A stretch of 64,000 nucleotides of DNA from Cercis canadensis (GCA_003255065.1 QAOA01008066.1:159924-223923), one strand, 5' to 3'. Positions 46,795 to 60,306 are shown, numbered from the stretch's first letter. A program made the numbers and translations. Notes: generated by a model not told the origin, from the sequence alone.

Positions 46795-49062
46795 TGTAAC
46801 AGCTATTTTTTTTTTCATTATATATATATATATATATATAGTTATAAGTTTATTTAAAAAAAAAAGAATGAAAATGAGATAAAAAGGATAGAAGAGTCGA
46901 GAAACATTGGGAGAAAGAGAGAGGGCTCCAGGGGCTGTGAGAAAGAAAGGAAAAACAGAGAGGGAGAGGGAGAACCATAGCTTTCGGCGACAAGAGGAAG
47001 AGAGAGAGAGAGAGAGAGAAAGGGATCTATACAATAAGCTACCTTCTTCCTTAGAATTTCATTGTTAATTTCTATAACCTAGTGATTTTTTTTAGCTAAA
47101 TTAAAGCTCTTGGGTGCTGTTCTTCAAGGTTAATTGGGCAAAGGATTGTTTTGCATACTAACTAAGTTTTCTTTCTCTATTATTCTGCTCTTGCTTGATT
47201 CAACAATTATGGTTGTCATTTTTGGGGGAGACGATTTTGCATGCTAATTCCTTGCCTTCCTTGTTCTTATAACCCAGTTTGTTTCAAGGGTAGTGATTTT
47301 ACTTTTACTTACCCTTGCATTTTCAGTCTAATAGTATTTGCAGGGTTGGATATTTTCTTTTAGCTACATCTTAGTGGTCTTGATAAAGCACATATACTAC
47401 ACTTTATTTTCTTAGCACTAGCAGTAAATAACTAAACATTGTTAACTACTGAAGATGCCTACATGATGAGTAATGTTTTCCTTTATTTTTCTTCTTTTTC
47501 TGTTCTCTGAACAAGTTGATTGATGGTGCTGGGACCAATCTAAGGGCAATGTTAGAGGCCTCAGTTGTCAAGCTTGAGTTTGTGCATTTTGGGTCTTGGG
47601 AGTACTTATGCAACACCCTCTCCAAGTTATGTATTTCAAAGTACTGGGAGTAAATATCACTATAAATTATGTTAGTATTTAGCATTAATTAATGGCATTC
47701 CTATCATGCTTATGAATCTGGTAAGTTTGAGGGTTTGTGCTACGAAATGTAATTGGTTGGCTTAATAGTGGTGATGTTTCTAGTAATATGGTACTTTTTG
47801 TTTGTCTCTTTGTGTGTTGTACGTTAGATAGTCTGGCCCTCTTTTATTCTGAAAAAATTATGTGGATAACTTGGGTCAAAGATGGAATTCTGTTAGACCA
47901 ATTGTTGTGCATGGGTTAGTTTCATTTATTGGGAATTATGTTGAACATGGTAGAAAAGTGAGCAAGACAAACAGTAAAGTGTTGTAGATATAATATCCTT
48001 ACCTGTTTGTGATACTCTTAGCAATTGTGAAGTAGGAAATATAAAAGATTAGGGTGTTTGCTTGAATTTAAGGGTAGTAGTCAACTAATTGGGTTCGGTA
48101 GTTCTCTTAAGCTTTAAGATTAATTAAAATAAGTGGTAATCAAAAGAAGAAGAATTTCAACTAATATCTAAGTTGTAATTTGAAAGTTCATGTGAATTAA
48201 TCATATGATTATATGATCAAATAGGAAATAGGGAATTTCTTCAAGACACAAACTCATACCAAGGGAAGGGGAGTTGAGTGCTGCAAAAACTTCAGGTAGC
48301 TAGTCTTTCCTTAAACTTTGTTTAGTTTATTTTGACAGTGCATGCTCTATGTAACCACTATATGTGGTGTTTGTAATTGAGTGCTATGAGATGACTAAAG
48401 AATTAGAGCTAGTTCCTTTATGTGTGATGGCCATCGGGGTAAGTTGAAGCTGCCCCATAGATTGAAGAATGTAGGGCAAGTTAATGCTGCCCTAAGTTAC
48501 GAGGAAGATGGGGTAAGTTGATGCTGCCCTAAGTTATGAGGAAGATAGGGTAAGTTGATGCTGCCCCAGGGGTAAAGTGATATAGCCCCAAGGTGAAAGG
48601 AATGAGAATGTTATGACCGGTTGTCTAATATGTGGTGTGCGTATATTTTTTTTCTACTATGTGGTCATGTTTTATTTTTCCTAGATTATTCTTACATGGT
48701 TTAAGGACTGGAAAGGATATAAAGCATATAAATATATGTTACCCTACTAGCTACTGAGATTATAAATCTCACCTATGTTATTTGTAAATGTGTACCCATT
48801 CCAGGTGCAAGGACTAGTAGCTCTCAGCAGAGTGCACAGGGTTAGGCGAATGACATATTTGTGGCTTTTTGTGTAGTAATGGCATGATGTAAGCTAGGTC
48901 GAAATTCATATTTTGAGACATGTATATAGATGTAACTATATCATAAGTAGCGATATGAGTATTATTCTTTTAGGATGTGTATATATGTTGTCAAAAGATT
49001 AAGTTTAATTATTTAATGTCTACAGAGATATTAAGGAATTATATGAAAGAATAGGTTTGACA
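46795..49062 (+). repeat. 3' LTR of the gypsy element
   Basis: Starts TGTAACAGCT, ends TTTGACA, 2268 bases. A (TA)n run at about 46818-46841 lies at the position where the viral genome sits in the 5' LTR. Followed by the GAATT duplication and then the right arm of the CACTA element. Confidence 0.93.
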
Positions 49063-49328
49063 GAATTTCTCATGGCATGCATGCTTTGTGAGAAATTCCA
49101 TGACAAAATTTGATTTTTCTCATAGACAATGTCTGTGAGAACACTTGCCTTATTAATGTTGTCGGTTGGGATGCCGTTTCTCATGGATATTTCTCATGGA
49201 TAACTATGTTCATAAGAAAGTCCGTGAGAAATTCCTAACAGTCATAATCCGTGAGAAAATCCGTGAGGAATGAAGTGATTTTCTCACAGAGTTTTGTTCC
49301 GTGAGTAAAAAGCTATTTTCTTATAGTG
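49063..49328 (-). repeat. Right arm of the CACTA element
   Basis: Dense TCTCAYGGA, GTGAGAAA and CCGTGAGAAA repeats run up to the terminus TTTTCTTATAGTG. It resumes the CACTA sequence interrupted at 32327. Confidence 0.85.
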
Positions 49329-49331
49329 AAG

Positions 49332-50956
49332 ATTGCCTACTAAAAGAGGAATACTCATAGTGGAATTTGAATATAAACCTTATAAACAAAATAATTCGAT
49401 CCTTACTAACTAAACTAACCTTTGTTGGCATAAATTGATTTTTTTTTTAAATAATCTATGAGTTAGTTAAATAGTCCAGATGGTGAATAAATGGATGTGT
49501 TTTTTTTTTCATGAATAAATTGGAAAAAGTTAAAATCGCTTACTGTTAAGCCCATGAGAGACTAATAAGTGGGTATGAAAGTCATATGAAAAACAAAAGG
49601 AAGAGTAGTATGCAGCCTATGTTGTAAGAGAAAAACAGAAAAATCCTATTAGAGGGAGGCACCAAAAAAACATGTGTTAGCAATGCTGTTATAGGGTATA
49701 ACAGTCAAATTGCTACTCTTCCCTCCCCAAACCCCTCAAATCGAGGGAATGCGATTTTTGGATCTCGTAAGGAGTGTGAGGGTCAAAGTCAATCCTCGAT
49801 TCCCCTCCATTTTCAAACTTAAACTCTCAATCAAAGGAGAGGACTCACTTATTGATATTCTTTTTTTTCCCTTTCTTTTTTCCCAAAAATCAACTCTCAA
49901 ACACATTCTTAGGTGCCCAATGTGCCAGCCTCACTTATCAACATCTTTCATGCTTCTCATCTAAAAATAGGACCTTTTGTTTAATAATAGGACCTTTCTC
50001 ACATATACCTCCCTGATGTGATAGTATAATAATTATTAATGTGAAAGTATCTAATCTTTTCCATTTATGTTTTAACGATTAAGATTAATTATTTTTCACA
50101 TCAACGATTGAGAGGTATCACATATCTCCTTGATATAATATAATCACTCATAATAATAATAAGGCTAAAATACACTTTAAGTCATAAAAGTTTACACCTT
50201 TTCATTGTGGTTGCAATTGAACCTTAAGAAATTCAAAATTTTCAATTGAGTCTAAAATTTAATTGTGCTGTTATCAAACAAACAAAAAATGTTAACGTGG
50301 ATTATAAAATGTAATTTCTTTAATTTTTATAATGACATAGAAACACTAATGTGAGACCATGTGGCACTTTTGATGACATGGCCATCCACGTCTGTATTTT
50401 GGGACCCACTTCTAAAGAATAGACTGCTGATCCGCTACAAGTATGGAGTTTCTCCTTCCTTACCCTCTTTCTGTATCTCTCGTTGAACTCTCATACACGC
50501 AGATTTCAAATTTAATTGCAAGTTTGGCTTCTCTCTGACTTTTGCTAATACTAGACAAGCAAAACACACACATAATGGCTGGTAAGGGAGAAGAAGGTTC
50601 AGTATTAGCCAAAACAAACAAAAAAAACAACCTAAGACCAAGACCACCCCTCTTATTTCACGATTAGCCAGCAGCCATGAACCCCAACTGTCGCCTATTA
50701 ATTGCTCATTTTCACCAATTTTTAAAAAATTTATAACAACTAAATTCTACTATGATCAATTAAACAATTAAATTAATGAGTGGACTCAATTCCCTTTCAA
50801 GCTGTAGGAGCATTATTATAGAAGGAACAGGGAACAATCTTATGATGCCCATTGGCTGGGGTGGTCAATTATCCCATCCCATTAGCCCACTTAAATCATT
50901 TGCGAACCATTCGAGCTATGTTCAACACATGTCTCCACAGAGAATTAGGATTCTCT
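49332..50956. other. Intergenic, no gene recognised
   Basis: AT-rich with decayed short elements: a CCTCAAATCGAGGGAATGCG-type stretch near 49732 and a GGCTAAAATACACTTTAAGTC start near 50162 that looks like a MITE end. Short ORFs at 50435-50647 and 50776-50958 have no recognisable motif. Confidence 0.45.
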
Positions 50957-51172
50957 AAAGTAATTGATGTACTTTAGACTTAAAGTGCAAAATCGTAACT
51001 GTTAATAAACAAATCGACAACTAAGATTTTGATAAAAGTACATATACCTGGGTAAGGACTAAAGTAATTGATGTACTTTAAAGCGTAAAGTGCAAAAACG
51101 TAACTGTTAATAAACAAATCGACAACTAAAATTTTAATAAATTTAATAAGGTACATATACCTGGGTAAGGAC
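50957..51172. repeat. Tandem duplication of about 105-110 bp
   Basis: TAAAGTAATTGATGTACTTT followed by AAGTGCAAAANCGTAACTG, and then TGATAAAAGTACATATACC (or its variant) CTGGGTAAGGAC, occurs twice in a row. No N lies between the copies, so this duplication is likely real. Confidence 0.75.
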
Positions 51173-51760
51173 TTATAAAATTTTCTTGAAAATCCACTCC
51201 CTTAAGTCTCTCATTAGTGGTTCTCCAAGTGCACTTAATTTTCTGAAATGCACCCTTCATTTTAGAATATCTAGATTCATTGACGAAACATATCGGAATG
51301 ATCCCTTTAGGAGGCAATTTGACCAGAATAGTACAATTAGACAAAGTAATTACATAAAAAAGATATTATCCAAAGTATTTACCTAGAAGGGGCAATTTTG
51401 AATTGTTTAATAATTTTTCGATCAGTGAAGAACACGCTTTATGTATAAAGCTTGTTCCATTCACAATTTCTCAGACCATATTTTAGTCAAAGGTAGACAC
51501 GCGTTATGTATAAAGCATGTTCAGCTTGAACCCGCTTTAGAGAGGTAAAGCGTGTTCTATACTGATCAAAAAAATATTAAAAAATTCAAAACTACCCCTT
51601 CTTGGTAAATACTTTGAAAAAGACCCCTTTTATGTAATTATTTAGTGTAAGTGTGCTATTTTGGTCAAATTGCCCCCTTTAGGACCTACAAAAGCAATAA
51701 GCTTCTTCTGCATCTTTTCTATAATTTTGTTATGATTAACCTTTCAAGGGATCTTGATTA
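51161..51760 (-). pseudogene. Unrecognised exon-like fragment split by a MITE
   Basis: On the minus strand an open stretch runs down from about 51725. It crosses the MITE when that insert and one target copy are ignored (frame preserved at GPKGIIP) and continues through CFVNESRYSKMKGAFQ and TWRTTNERLKG. It ends at 51161, where CCCAG is followed by GTATATG, a good splice donor. Continuity across the MITE and a donor at the end suggest a real, old exon. No partner exons were found upstream or downstream, so it is probably a gene fragment. I do not recognise the family. Confidence 0.4.
51303..51684. mobile_element. MITE, Mutator-type
   Basis: Element 51313-51674 starts GGCAATTTGACC and ends GGTCAAATTGCC, with arms of about 115 bp. 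It is flanked by the 10-base direct repeat CCCTTTAGGA (51303-51312 and 51675-51684), close to the usual 9-11 bp of Mutator types. The centre contains several ACGCTTTATGTATAAAGC-like palindromic phrases. Part of the right arm is present again at 51840-51955 because of the N-linked duplication. Confidence 0.83.
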
Positions 51761-52127
51761 AGCCAACTAATTATCTATTTAAGAGCTTTCAGAAAGTTCG
51801 ATTCCCTGTTAAGGGGATTCTCAAATAGGATGGTTTGNGGTCGAAAAAATATTAAAAAGTTCAAAACTGTCCCTTCTTGGTAAATACTTTGAAAAAGACC
51901 CTTTTTATGTAATTAGTTAGTGTAAGTGTGCTATTTTGGTCAAATTGCCCCCTTTAGGACCTACAAAAGCAATAAGCTTCTTCTGCATCTTTTCTATAAT
52001 TTTGTTATGATTAACCTTTCAGGGATCTTGATTAAGCCAACTAATTATCTATGTCATGATATCATCATTTAAGAGCTTTCAGAAAGTTCGATTCCCTGTT
52101 AAGGGGATTTTCAAATAGGATGGTTTG
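51566..52127. repeat. Duplicated block around an N at 51838
   Basis: About 51566-51837 and 51840-52127 are near-identical, covering the right MITE arm and its flank. The second copy has an extra 14-base piece (TGTCATGATATCATC region) and single-base changes. A single N separates them. Probably two alleles joined in series. Confidence 0.78.
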
Positions 52128-53672
52128 TCGTGCCTCCAATTAATTTAGATACATATATGCATAACAATCTTTCACCATACTTTGGTCCTTCAACGCAATC
52201 ATCTTTTTACTCACAAACCAACATTAGCCATATACTCGATAAACATCAGTCCACCTAACCATTAATCCAATCCAAAACCCTATCCTGGCTAAACCTCTTG
52301 ATTTCCATCATGACCAAAAAAGAAAAAATCCTCTTGGTTTCCATAAGTCCAACTTACAGAGTAGATGTTCTTCAAAATCATTTATCATGCCTATGTGTTT
52401 ACATTATTACATATGATAGCAGGGTGATAATTTTTTATTTTTTAAAACAAAGGAAGGTTCAGAAAGATTGGAAATATGCCCAAAAAGGGTACTGAGGAAA
52501 GATCCACCCAATAATACAACCAAAGAACAAGAACCCTGAAAGGAAAAAAAAAAACATCATACAACATAGCATTTAGTTGCCACTTCTGAGACCTTTGAGG
52601 AAGAAGCAAATGTGAGCAACCATACAGACACACAAATCTGTCATTCCATTTCAACGAGGCAAATAGGCAATGAAAAACCATATTGAAAACACCACTTCAA
52701 TACAAGTTATGCTGACAAATTACTCAGACAGTTAGACTAGAAAAGAAGCATAATGAGATCTTGTGTCTTCATTTATACAAATCCCCATGCTATTTCCTCT
52801 CTAAGGCCCTCCCATATCCACATTATGACTACCTGCTTCACTTATTTCTCATAAATTTCTTGCACGTGAGTTTATATCGAAGGCAATTATTACTAAACCT
52901 GAAATCAATCGAAACCCATACTGAATGGCAAGGAATATTTTTTTCAACAACATAAACAACTAAAATCTATAAAATTGCAAAGATTAGACCATTGTGACTC
53001 AGGGTGGCTACAAGCACGCAACATCATGAAGCTGATTACCAATACCCTAGCACACACTATAACATGTTGGCATTGACTAAATTTGCTGAGTTAACATTGA
53101 GGAAACACAAAAATGGAAGTCCAAGTGTAATGTCTCATCAACCCTACTGAGACGATTACCTATCACCAAGGAACATCAAGATAGCTATTACTTCTCCATG
53201 TCTTTACAATCTTAAATATCAAGCAGAGATAACTTTCAATGGGCATCCCTCGCACACACTAATTATTTGACTACCAAATAATGTTCAATAGTTCAAGTAA
53301 AAACTATCTTTCCCGTGCTAGTTGTAGCACTGAAAGTTAGTCCCTTTCGTTGGAGATAAGGAACATAACTGTATAATCAGCTAAACTGTCACTGATGTTT
53401 AAAGGTAGCATATTGTAAGTACATTACAGCTAGACAAATTACCAATTTTTTTTTTTTTAGCTAATGAAACTCATCAAGACAACCATAAGAGCAGCAAACT
53501 AACCAGACTAGCACATATAATTGAAGAAATTGCCATGAAATTATAGATTAAATGAGAATTATATACAATATTCACAGGAATCAACTGAAACTTCTAAAAG
53601 GCCAATTAAAGCAATGCCTAATCACCACCCATCAAGCATTGATGTCAATATATACGAGTAAAAGGTACCAAA
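52128..53672. other. Region 3' of the glycine-rich protein gene, no coding seen
   Basis: Moderately AT-rich with random short ORFs on both strands. It may include the 3' untranslated region of the minus-strand gene at 53673-54287. No family is recognised. Confidence 0.45.
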
Positions 53673-54287
53673 TCAGTAAAGTGGTGCCAATCTCCTTGGA
53701 ACTTTTTCTCTATCAGCATCCACCATTCCATCCGTAACAATTCGAACAATCTTTTTAAACGCAAAATGCAGACAATTCGAAAGCACAATCCAAGAGAGAA
53801 CCTCGTAGACGAAATCAAATGCAGGGTCCGAATACGACGATGAAGATTCATCCCAATTATGCCCTTCTCCAAACCTATCAAAATTCCAACCCCCACCACC
53901 ACTGCCACCACCACCAAAACCGCCACCACCACCAAAAGCACCACCATCACCGAAGAAGAACCCCTCATCTCCACCGTTCTCGGCGTCATCACCAGACAAC
54001 TTGCGCTTCGTTCGTCGTTTTCTGCGCAGAAGGGTCCGACGAGGGATTCTATACGTGCTCGGTTTCACCGGCGGTGGCGCAACGGCGTCGATCGGAAGAA
54101 TCACCGCCGCTATTTGGAGAACTCCGGCGGGGGATGATAAAGAAGACGACGATTGGTCGGCATAAGACTCGGTTAGCGAGAGATGATGGGTGCTGGAATA
54201 ACAGCTTCGAAGGAGGAGTTTCGCGACGCCTAGACCTTTGATTGCTGCTACTGTTACTGAGTGATCGGCGATAAGAATGTCCAACAT
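53673..54287 (-). CDS. Glycine-rich protein with C-terminal membrane segment
   Basis: A single uninterrupted exon of 204 codons runs from ATG at 54287 down to TGA at 53673. The N-terminal 50 residues are rich in Ser, Leu and Arg with few acids and may be an organelle-targeting peptide. Residues 54-70 are hydrophobic and Pro-containing. A strongly basic RRTLLRRKRRTKRK cluster is at 83-96. A Gly-rich tract (113-133) of GGGGF type is followed by acidic, aromatic sequence. A hydrophobic helix FVYEVLSWIVLSNCLHFAF (159-177) precedes a charged tail. I recognise the style as a conserved plant family of glycine-rich, uncharacterised proteins, but no function is known to me. The codon pattern and higher GC than the flanks support a real gene. 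A CT-rich leader (minus strand, 54300-54430) fits a 5' UTR. Confidence 0.82.
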   Translation of the reverse strand: MLDILIADHSVTVAAIKGLGVAKLLLRSCYSSTHHLSLTESYADQSSSSLSSPAGVLQIAAVILPIDAVAPPPVKPSTYRIPRRTLLRRKRRTKRKLSGDDAENGGDEGFFFGDGGAFGGGGGFGGGGSGGGGWNFDRFGEGHNWDESSSSYSDPAFDFVYEVLSWIVLSNCLHFAFKKIVRIVTDGMVDADREKVPRRLAPLY

Positions 54288-54479
54288 CGTGAAATTTTCC
54301 GAATGAGGAACAGAAATCTATGAAATTTTCTCCGGCAAAGAGAGAGAGATCTAGGGATTTGGAATTTTCGCGGGGAAAGAAGGAAGAAAGGGGGGAAAAA
54401 AGAGAAGACGAAGTTCCTTCCTTGTAGTGAGTGGAAACAAACAAGTTTCACCAAAACGCAACGTGTTAGTCGCTGTGGC

Positions 54480-55623
54480 TCGCATTGTTTGACACCTTGT
54501 TTGACTTTGACACGGTCATAATTTAGTTTTTTTCTTTTGTGTTTTTCTTAAAAATTATTTCCTAAAATTGGGCATGGTTGGGCTTCTGGTTCTCTTGAGC
54601 AATGCAAAAGGGGAAAAAAAAAAAAAGAGTGGTAATTACGTTGTTTCTACTTTTTTTAAAAAAAAATAATAAGCATTCTTTAACTGCTGGGAAAAAAAAT
54701 TATGAGCAGTAATTACATTGTTTTTAACTTTTTTTAAAAAAAAAAGTATTCTTAAGTGCTAAATGTTAAACAAAATTCTTAGTGAATCCTTTTTTTTTTT
54801 GNATCTTTTTTTTTTTTTTGGATATGCCTAGTGAATTTTTTTAGCATAAGAAATGTTTATAATTTCCTACAACATTGCATGTCATGTTTCAAAGTATAAT
54901 TACAAAAACTATTTTTTATAGCTTTGTTATGTATGTGATTATCATCCGAAAATAAATATGATTATATTAGAAGCCACACAAGATTTAGAGATTTTTTAAA
55001 AAAACATTGAAGTCACAGGTTCATATCCACATTTCCTAACTAATATAGCTTTGTTACAAAACTATAGATAGATTAATCCTAACTAAGTCCTAATATTACA
55101 AATAAAATAATTAACTACTAATATAAATATAAGAAGAAAACTAGGATAATTATCTGATACTCTTCCTAAAAGTCATATCAAAGACATGATCATTCTTGCC
55201 AATTAAGTTATAGATTAGTTGGTCATAAGGCCCTTTTTGCAAGAAGATGGTATTGTGTTCGAAACCTCTTATTGATAAAATAAGGATTTCAAAGCACTCC
55301 ACCATATGCTTCATCCAAAAGTTGGAGTCAGACTTTAGTTCTTCGGTTATCAAAAAAAAAAAAATAATCATTCCTTCACTTCCATAAGTGCCATAATATG
55401 AAAACAGCAACTTCCAAATAACCATCAAGATAACATGGGCTCTTAAGACAAGAAGTAATTAAGTGTAGCACTGATTATGAACTACCTTTTTTACAAAAAG
55501 GTTAAGGAGTTTCCACACATGAGATATCCTTCATTTGCAAATCTTCCTTAACTAGGAACCAAGTGAATCTTTCACATGAATGTATTCAATTTTGGAGAAA
55601 CTTTTAGCTTACAAAAGTGATTC
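54480..55623. other. Intergenic, AT-rich, no gene recognised
   Basis: Long A and T runs. A single N at 54802 lies in a T run between two copies of a short AGTGAATCC/T-run motif, another probable join. The minus-strand ORF at 55150-55428 has no recognisable motif. Confidence 0.45.
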
Positions 55624-56214
55624 TATCATGATCAGTGTTTTAAAAACAAGATTGGACCAGGCGGTTCGACGGTCTAGATTCTGGTTCGATTAGGAGGTTA
55701 AATTGCTAGAGCAGTTAAATTGGTGAATCGGTCTGGTTTTATATAACTAGACAGTTCACTGAATTTTTTTTTTAAAAAAAAAATTACATTATTTTGAAGA
55801 AAATTTGAAAACATTCCACTAAGAGATTCGAATCACCTTCCTAAAGGAATGAGATAAGAGGATTGAACCATCAAACTAATATTTTTTTTTGTGAATAAAT
55901 TTATATTATAATTTACTTATTCACATTTAGATTATATAATGGATAAATATTGGTCATAAGAGGATTTGAACTCTCCTTCTAAGAAAGAGAAAAAACATTT
56001 GCTACTAGGCTAACTTTAATTTTATTAAAAATTTACATAAAAATATATTTATTATAACTTAGAATATATAATAGGCACATTAAATATTATATTTATATAA
56101 AAATTATATTTATGATGTCATCGGTTCAATCGTTTGATCCAACTGGTTTAAATGATGCTCATCTTCTAAAATGGTTCGCTTACCAGTCTAGTTTTTAAAA
56201 CATTGATCATGATA
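55624..56214. mobile_element. MITE-like inverted-repeat element
   Basis: The left end TATCATGATCAGTGTTTTAA (55624 onward) and the right end, which reads TATCATGATCAATGTTTTAA on the minus strand from 56214, are inverted copies. The next bases are AAAC and then GGTTCGA/CCGGTC-like phrases. A palindromic TGATCA lies at the ends, so the boundary between element and target duplication is ambiguous. No coding capacity. Confidence 0.6.
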
Positions 56215-56410
56215 CATTATAAGATTCTCGTGAAAATTTTTCATGAAAAAAAAAATTCTGTGAAAAATTCTCATGATTTGTCATGGTATTTTTTATGCCG
56301 TCAAATTTTTGTAGTTTTCTCACAATATAGAGATCCATGAGAAATTTTTGTGAAAAATTTGAGAGAAGCACCATGAGAACAAAATATGAGAATTTTGCTC
56401 TTTAACCACT
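56215..56410. repeat. CACTA sub-terminal-like remnant
   Basis: Repeated TCTCATGA, CATGAGAAAT and GTGAAAAATT phrases resemble the sub-terminal repeats of the CACTA elements at 23440-23605 and 49063-49328. No intact terminus is visible. Confidence 0.5.
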
Positions 56411-56738
56411 CATGGTTTTCTTGTCACTTTTACTGCCTTTTTATTTATTTATTTATTTTTGGGACCTCTCCCAAGAAAGTTTGCTGCATCTACAAGGGTT
56501 CGAACTTGAGACCATTTGCTTAAGCGACCAGAGCCCTTTCCACTCAGGTCAACCTTCGTTGGTTACTGCTTTTTTTATTTTGCCAACCCATCTACAAGGA
56601 TATGGTTTTGTTTTGTTTCTTATTTCTTTTTCTTTCTTTTCTCTTTTTGGAAAAAAAGTTATTCTTTTTTTTTTTTTAGGGATTTCCTCTCTTACTTTTT
56701 TTTTTATTTGATGTGGTACTATAAATATATTTTAATCA
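56411..56738. other. T-rich intergenic DNA with decayed repeat
   Basis: Includes GGGTTCGAACTTGAGACC (56498), which resembles a tRNA B box but lacks a cloverleaf. Otherwise T-rich with no gene. Confidence 0.45.
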
Positions 56739-57873
56739 CTTTTAGAAGGGCAAAATGATTAAAATAATGCAACAAAAAAAATTATCTAAATAGGTTACTG
56801 TTCAAAGCTTTTACCAAAATGGATCATTTTTGAATATTTTAATAAAACATTATGAGACAAAATAAGATGTGTTATTTTAGATATAGCATTTTTTTTAAGA
56901 TTTGCTACATTGAAGTAATGGATCCTAATCAAATGAGTGCAACCGATGTAGCAAGTCTCTTAAGGACACGTTGAATTGATCTAGAGTGTCCCTAAGGGAC
57001 ACGCACGCTATATCAATTTACTTTTTATTTTTTATTTTTTATGTAAGATCAATTTAAGAAAGAGAAAGAAAAAAAAAAGAGAAAAAAAGTGAAAAGAAAG
57101 AGAAAGGAAAAGTTAGGTAAATTTTACCAAATATTACATACTTGTCTTTATGCAATGATATGACAATTGATAAATATAGGTGTCAGTATAGTCTTGTGCA
57201 CTTGTACTAGTGCTATTAACATTTTATTTTATTTATAAAAATAAATGATAAATACACTATAAATTAATTAAGCGATTTATAATCAACTAGTCCTAAAGTT
57301 ATCCTCAAGACTTTCAGTTATAGTATTATTTTCAAACTCAAAGTTATAACAAAAAATATAAAAAAAAAAAATACAACATAAATTATAATAAAAAATTCAT
57401 ACCAATATTAAAGTGGATTGGACATCAAAGGTTGAGAATTACTCTCTTTATGAATCCAATCACAGTTTTATGTTTTGCTAGTTTTATAATATAGAATATT
57501 TTATTATTTTTTTCATAAATAATATACAATCTTTCTCTTTATCTGTCTTCGTCCAATTCTTCTATTTTTTTTTTCTTTTTCTTGAATTGATCTCACATAA
57601 AAAAAGAAAAAAAATGAAGTCATCTAGGGTGTTTCTTAAGGATACATTGGATTGATCCATCGTGTCCTTAAGGGACCTGTTGCATAATTTTCACTCATTT
57701 TTTATTTTGATTAATTAGTATCCATTACATTTGAAGTAACATGTCATATTTTGTCCCATAGTGTCGTATTAAAATATTTAAAATAAACTTATTTTGATAA
57801 ATACTTTAAACATTAATCCATTTAAGTAATTTTGTTTTTGTTGTATTATCTTGGTCATTTTCCCTTTTAAAAT
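56739..57873. mobile_element. Mutator-like inverted-repeat element upstream of RPL19
   Basis: 56748 to about 57000 and 57620-57864 are imperfect inverted copies. The ends are GGGCAAAATGAT and GTCATTTTCCC (both arms then share the RATAATRCAACAAAAA and TATTTTAATA phrases). The flanks CTTTTAGAA and TTTTAAAAT are only partly alike, so the duplication has decayed or is offset. No transposase. Its right end is about 55 bases from the first RPL19 promoter motif. Confidence 0.65.
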
Positions 57874-57920
57874 TCCAAATTAAAAAATAATTTTTTTTAG
57901 AATAAAACATTTCCAAATTT

Positions 57921-58047
57921 TGGGCCAAAAGTGCTTATGAAGCTCGAACACACGTATACGTATTAGTAAGTAGTAGAGATGGGACTGCTTGGGTCGCTAC
58001 TACCGCCACCAAAACCCTAAGCCCCAACACTCTCTCTCATATAAAAG
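57921..58047 (+). promoter_or_regulatory. RPL19 promoter: site II, telo-box and TATA
   Basis: TGGGCC (57921-57926) is a site II element. AAACCCTAA (58012-58020) is a telo-box. TATAAAAG (58040-58047) is a TATA box about 60-68 bases before the ATG. Telo-box plus site II is the usual pairing in plant ribosomal protein and other growth-linked genes, binding TCP-type and telo-box factors. Motifs are seen; activity is inferred. Confidence 0.75.
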
Positions 58048-58107
58048 CTTCCAACTTCATTCAGAAAACTCTTCCGGTTTCGACCTGCATCTCACTGAGA
58101 AGCAGCC

Positions 58108-60306
<2,199 letters not shown>

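Larger units (their letters stand above)
32323..49067 (+). mobile_element. Ty3/gypsy LTR retrotransposon, chromovirus (Tekay-like), nested in CACTA
   Basis: LTRs start TGTAACAGCT and end GTTTGACA. A perfect 5-bp duplication GAATT flanks the element (32323-32327 and 49063-49067). The 3' LTR is 46795-49062. The 5' LTR begins at 32328, is split by the pararetrovirus after about 23 bases, and resumes at about 39511 to end at 42115. The primer site (42120-42131) matches tRNA-Met. The Gag-Pol order is Gag, zinc knuckle, protease, RT, RNase H, integrase, then a chromodomain-like tail, which points to the chromovirus branch. Numerous stops and frameshifts make it non-autonomous. By eye the two LTRs differ at only a few bases per hundred, so the insertion is fairly young. 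Confidence 0.92.
29332..49331 (-). mobile_element. CACTA (En/Spm) transposon, host of the nest
   Basis: The left end at 29335 reads CATTACAACAAAAAAGC. The right end at 49328, read on the minus strand, starts CACTATAAGAAAATAGC. Both are followed inward by dense TCTCACGGA / CCGTGAGAAA repeats typical of sub-terminal transposase sites. A 3-bp direct repeat AAG flanks the element (29332-29334 and 49329-49331), as expected for CACTA. Own sequence is about 29335-32327 plus 49068-49328 (about 3.25 kb). The rest is the nested retrotransposon and virus. The left terminal base change (CAT for CAC) and the broken transposase suggest it is immobile. Confidence 0.88.

Noticed and set aside
53819-54241. 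Plus-strand ORFs rich in His, Pro and Thr
   Set aside because: They are the antisense shadow of the poly-Gly tract in the minus-strand glycine-rich protein gene.
56485-56540. tRNA or SINE candidate because of GGGTTCGAAC
   Set aside because: Only a B-box-like phrase is present; no A box at the right distance, no cloverleaf and no poly(A)-type tail.
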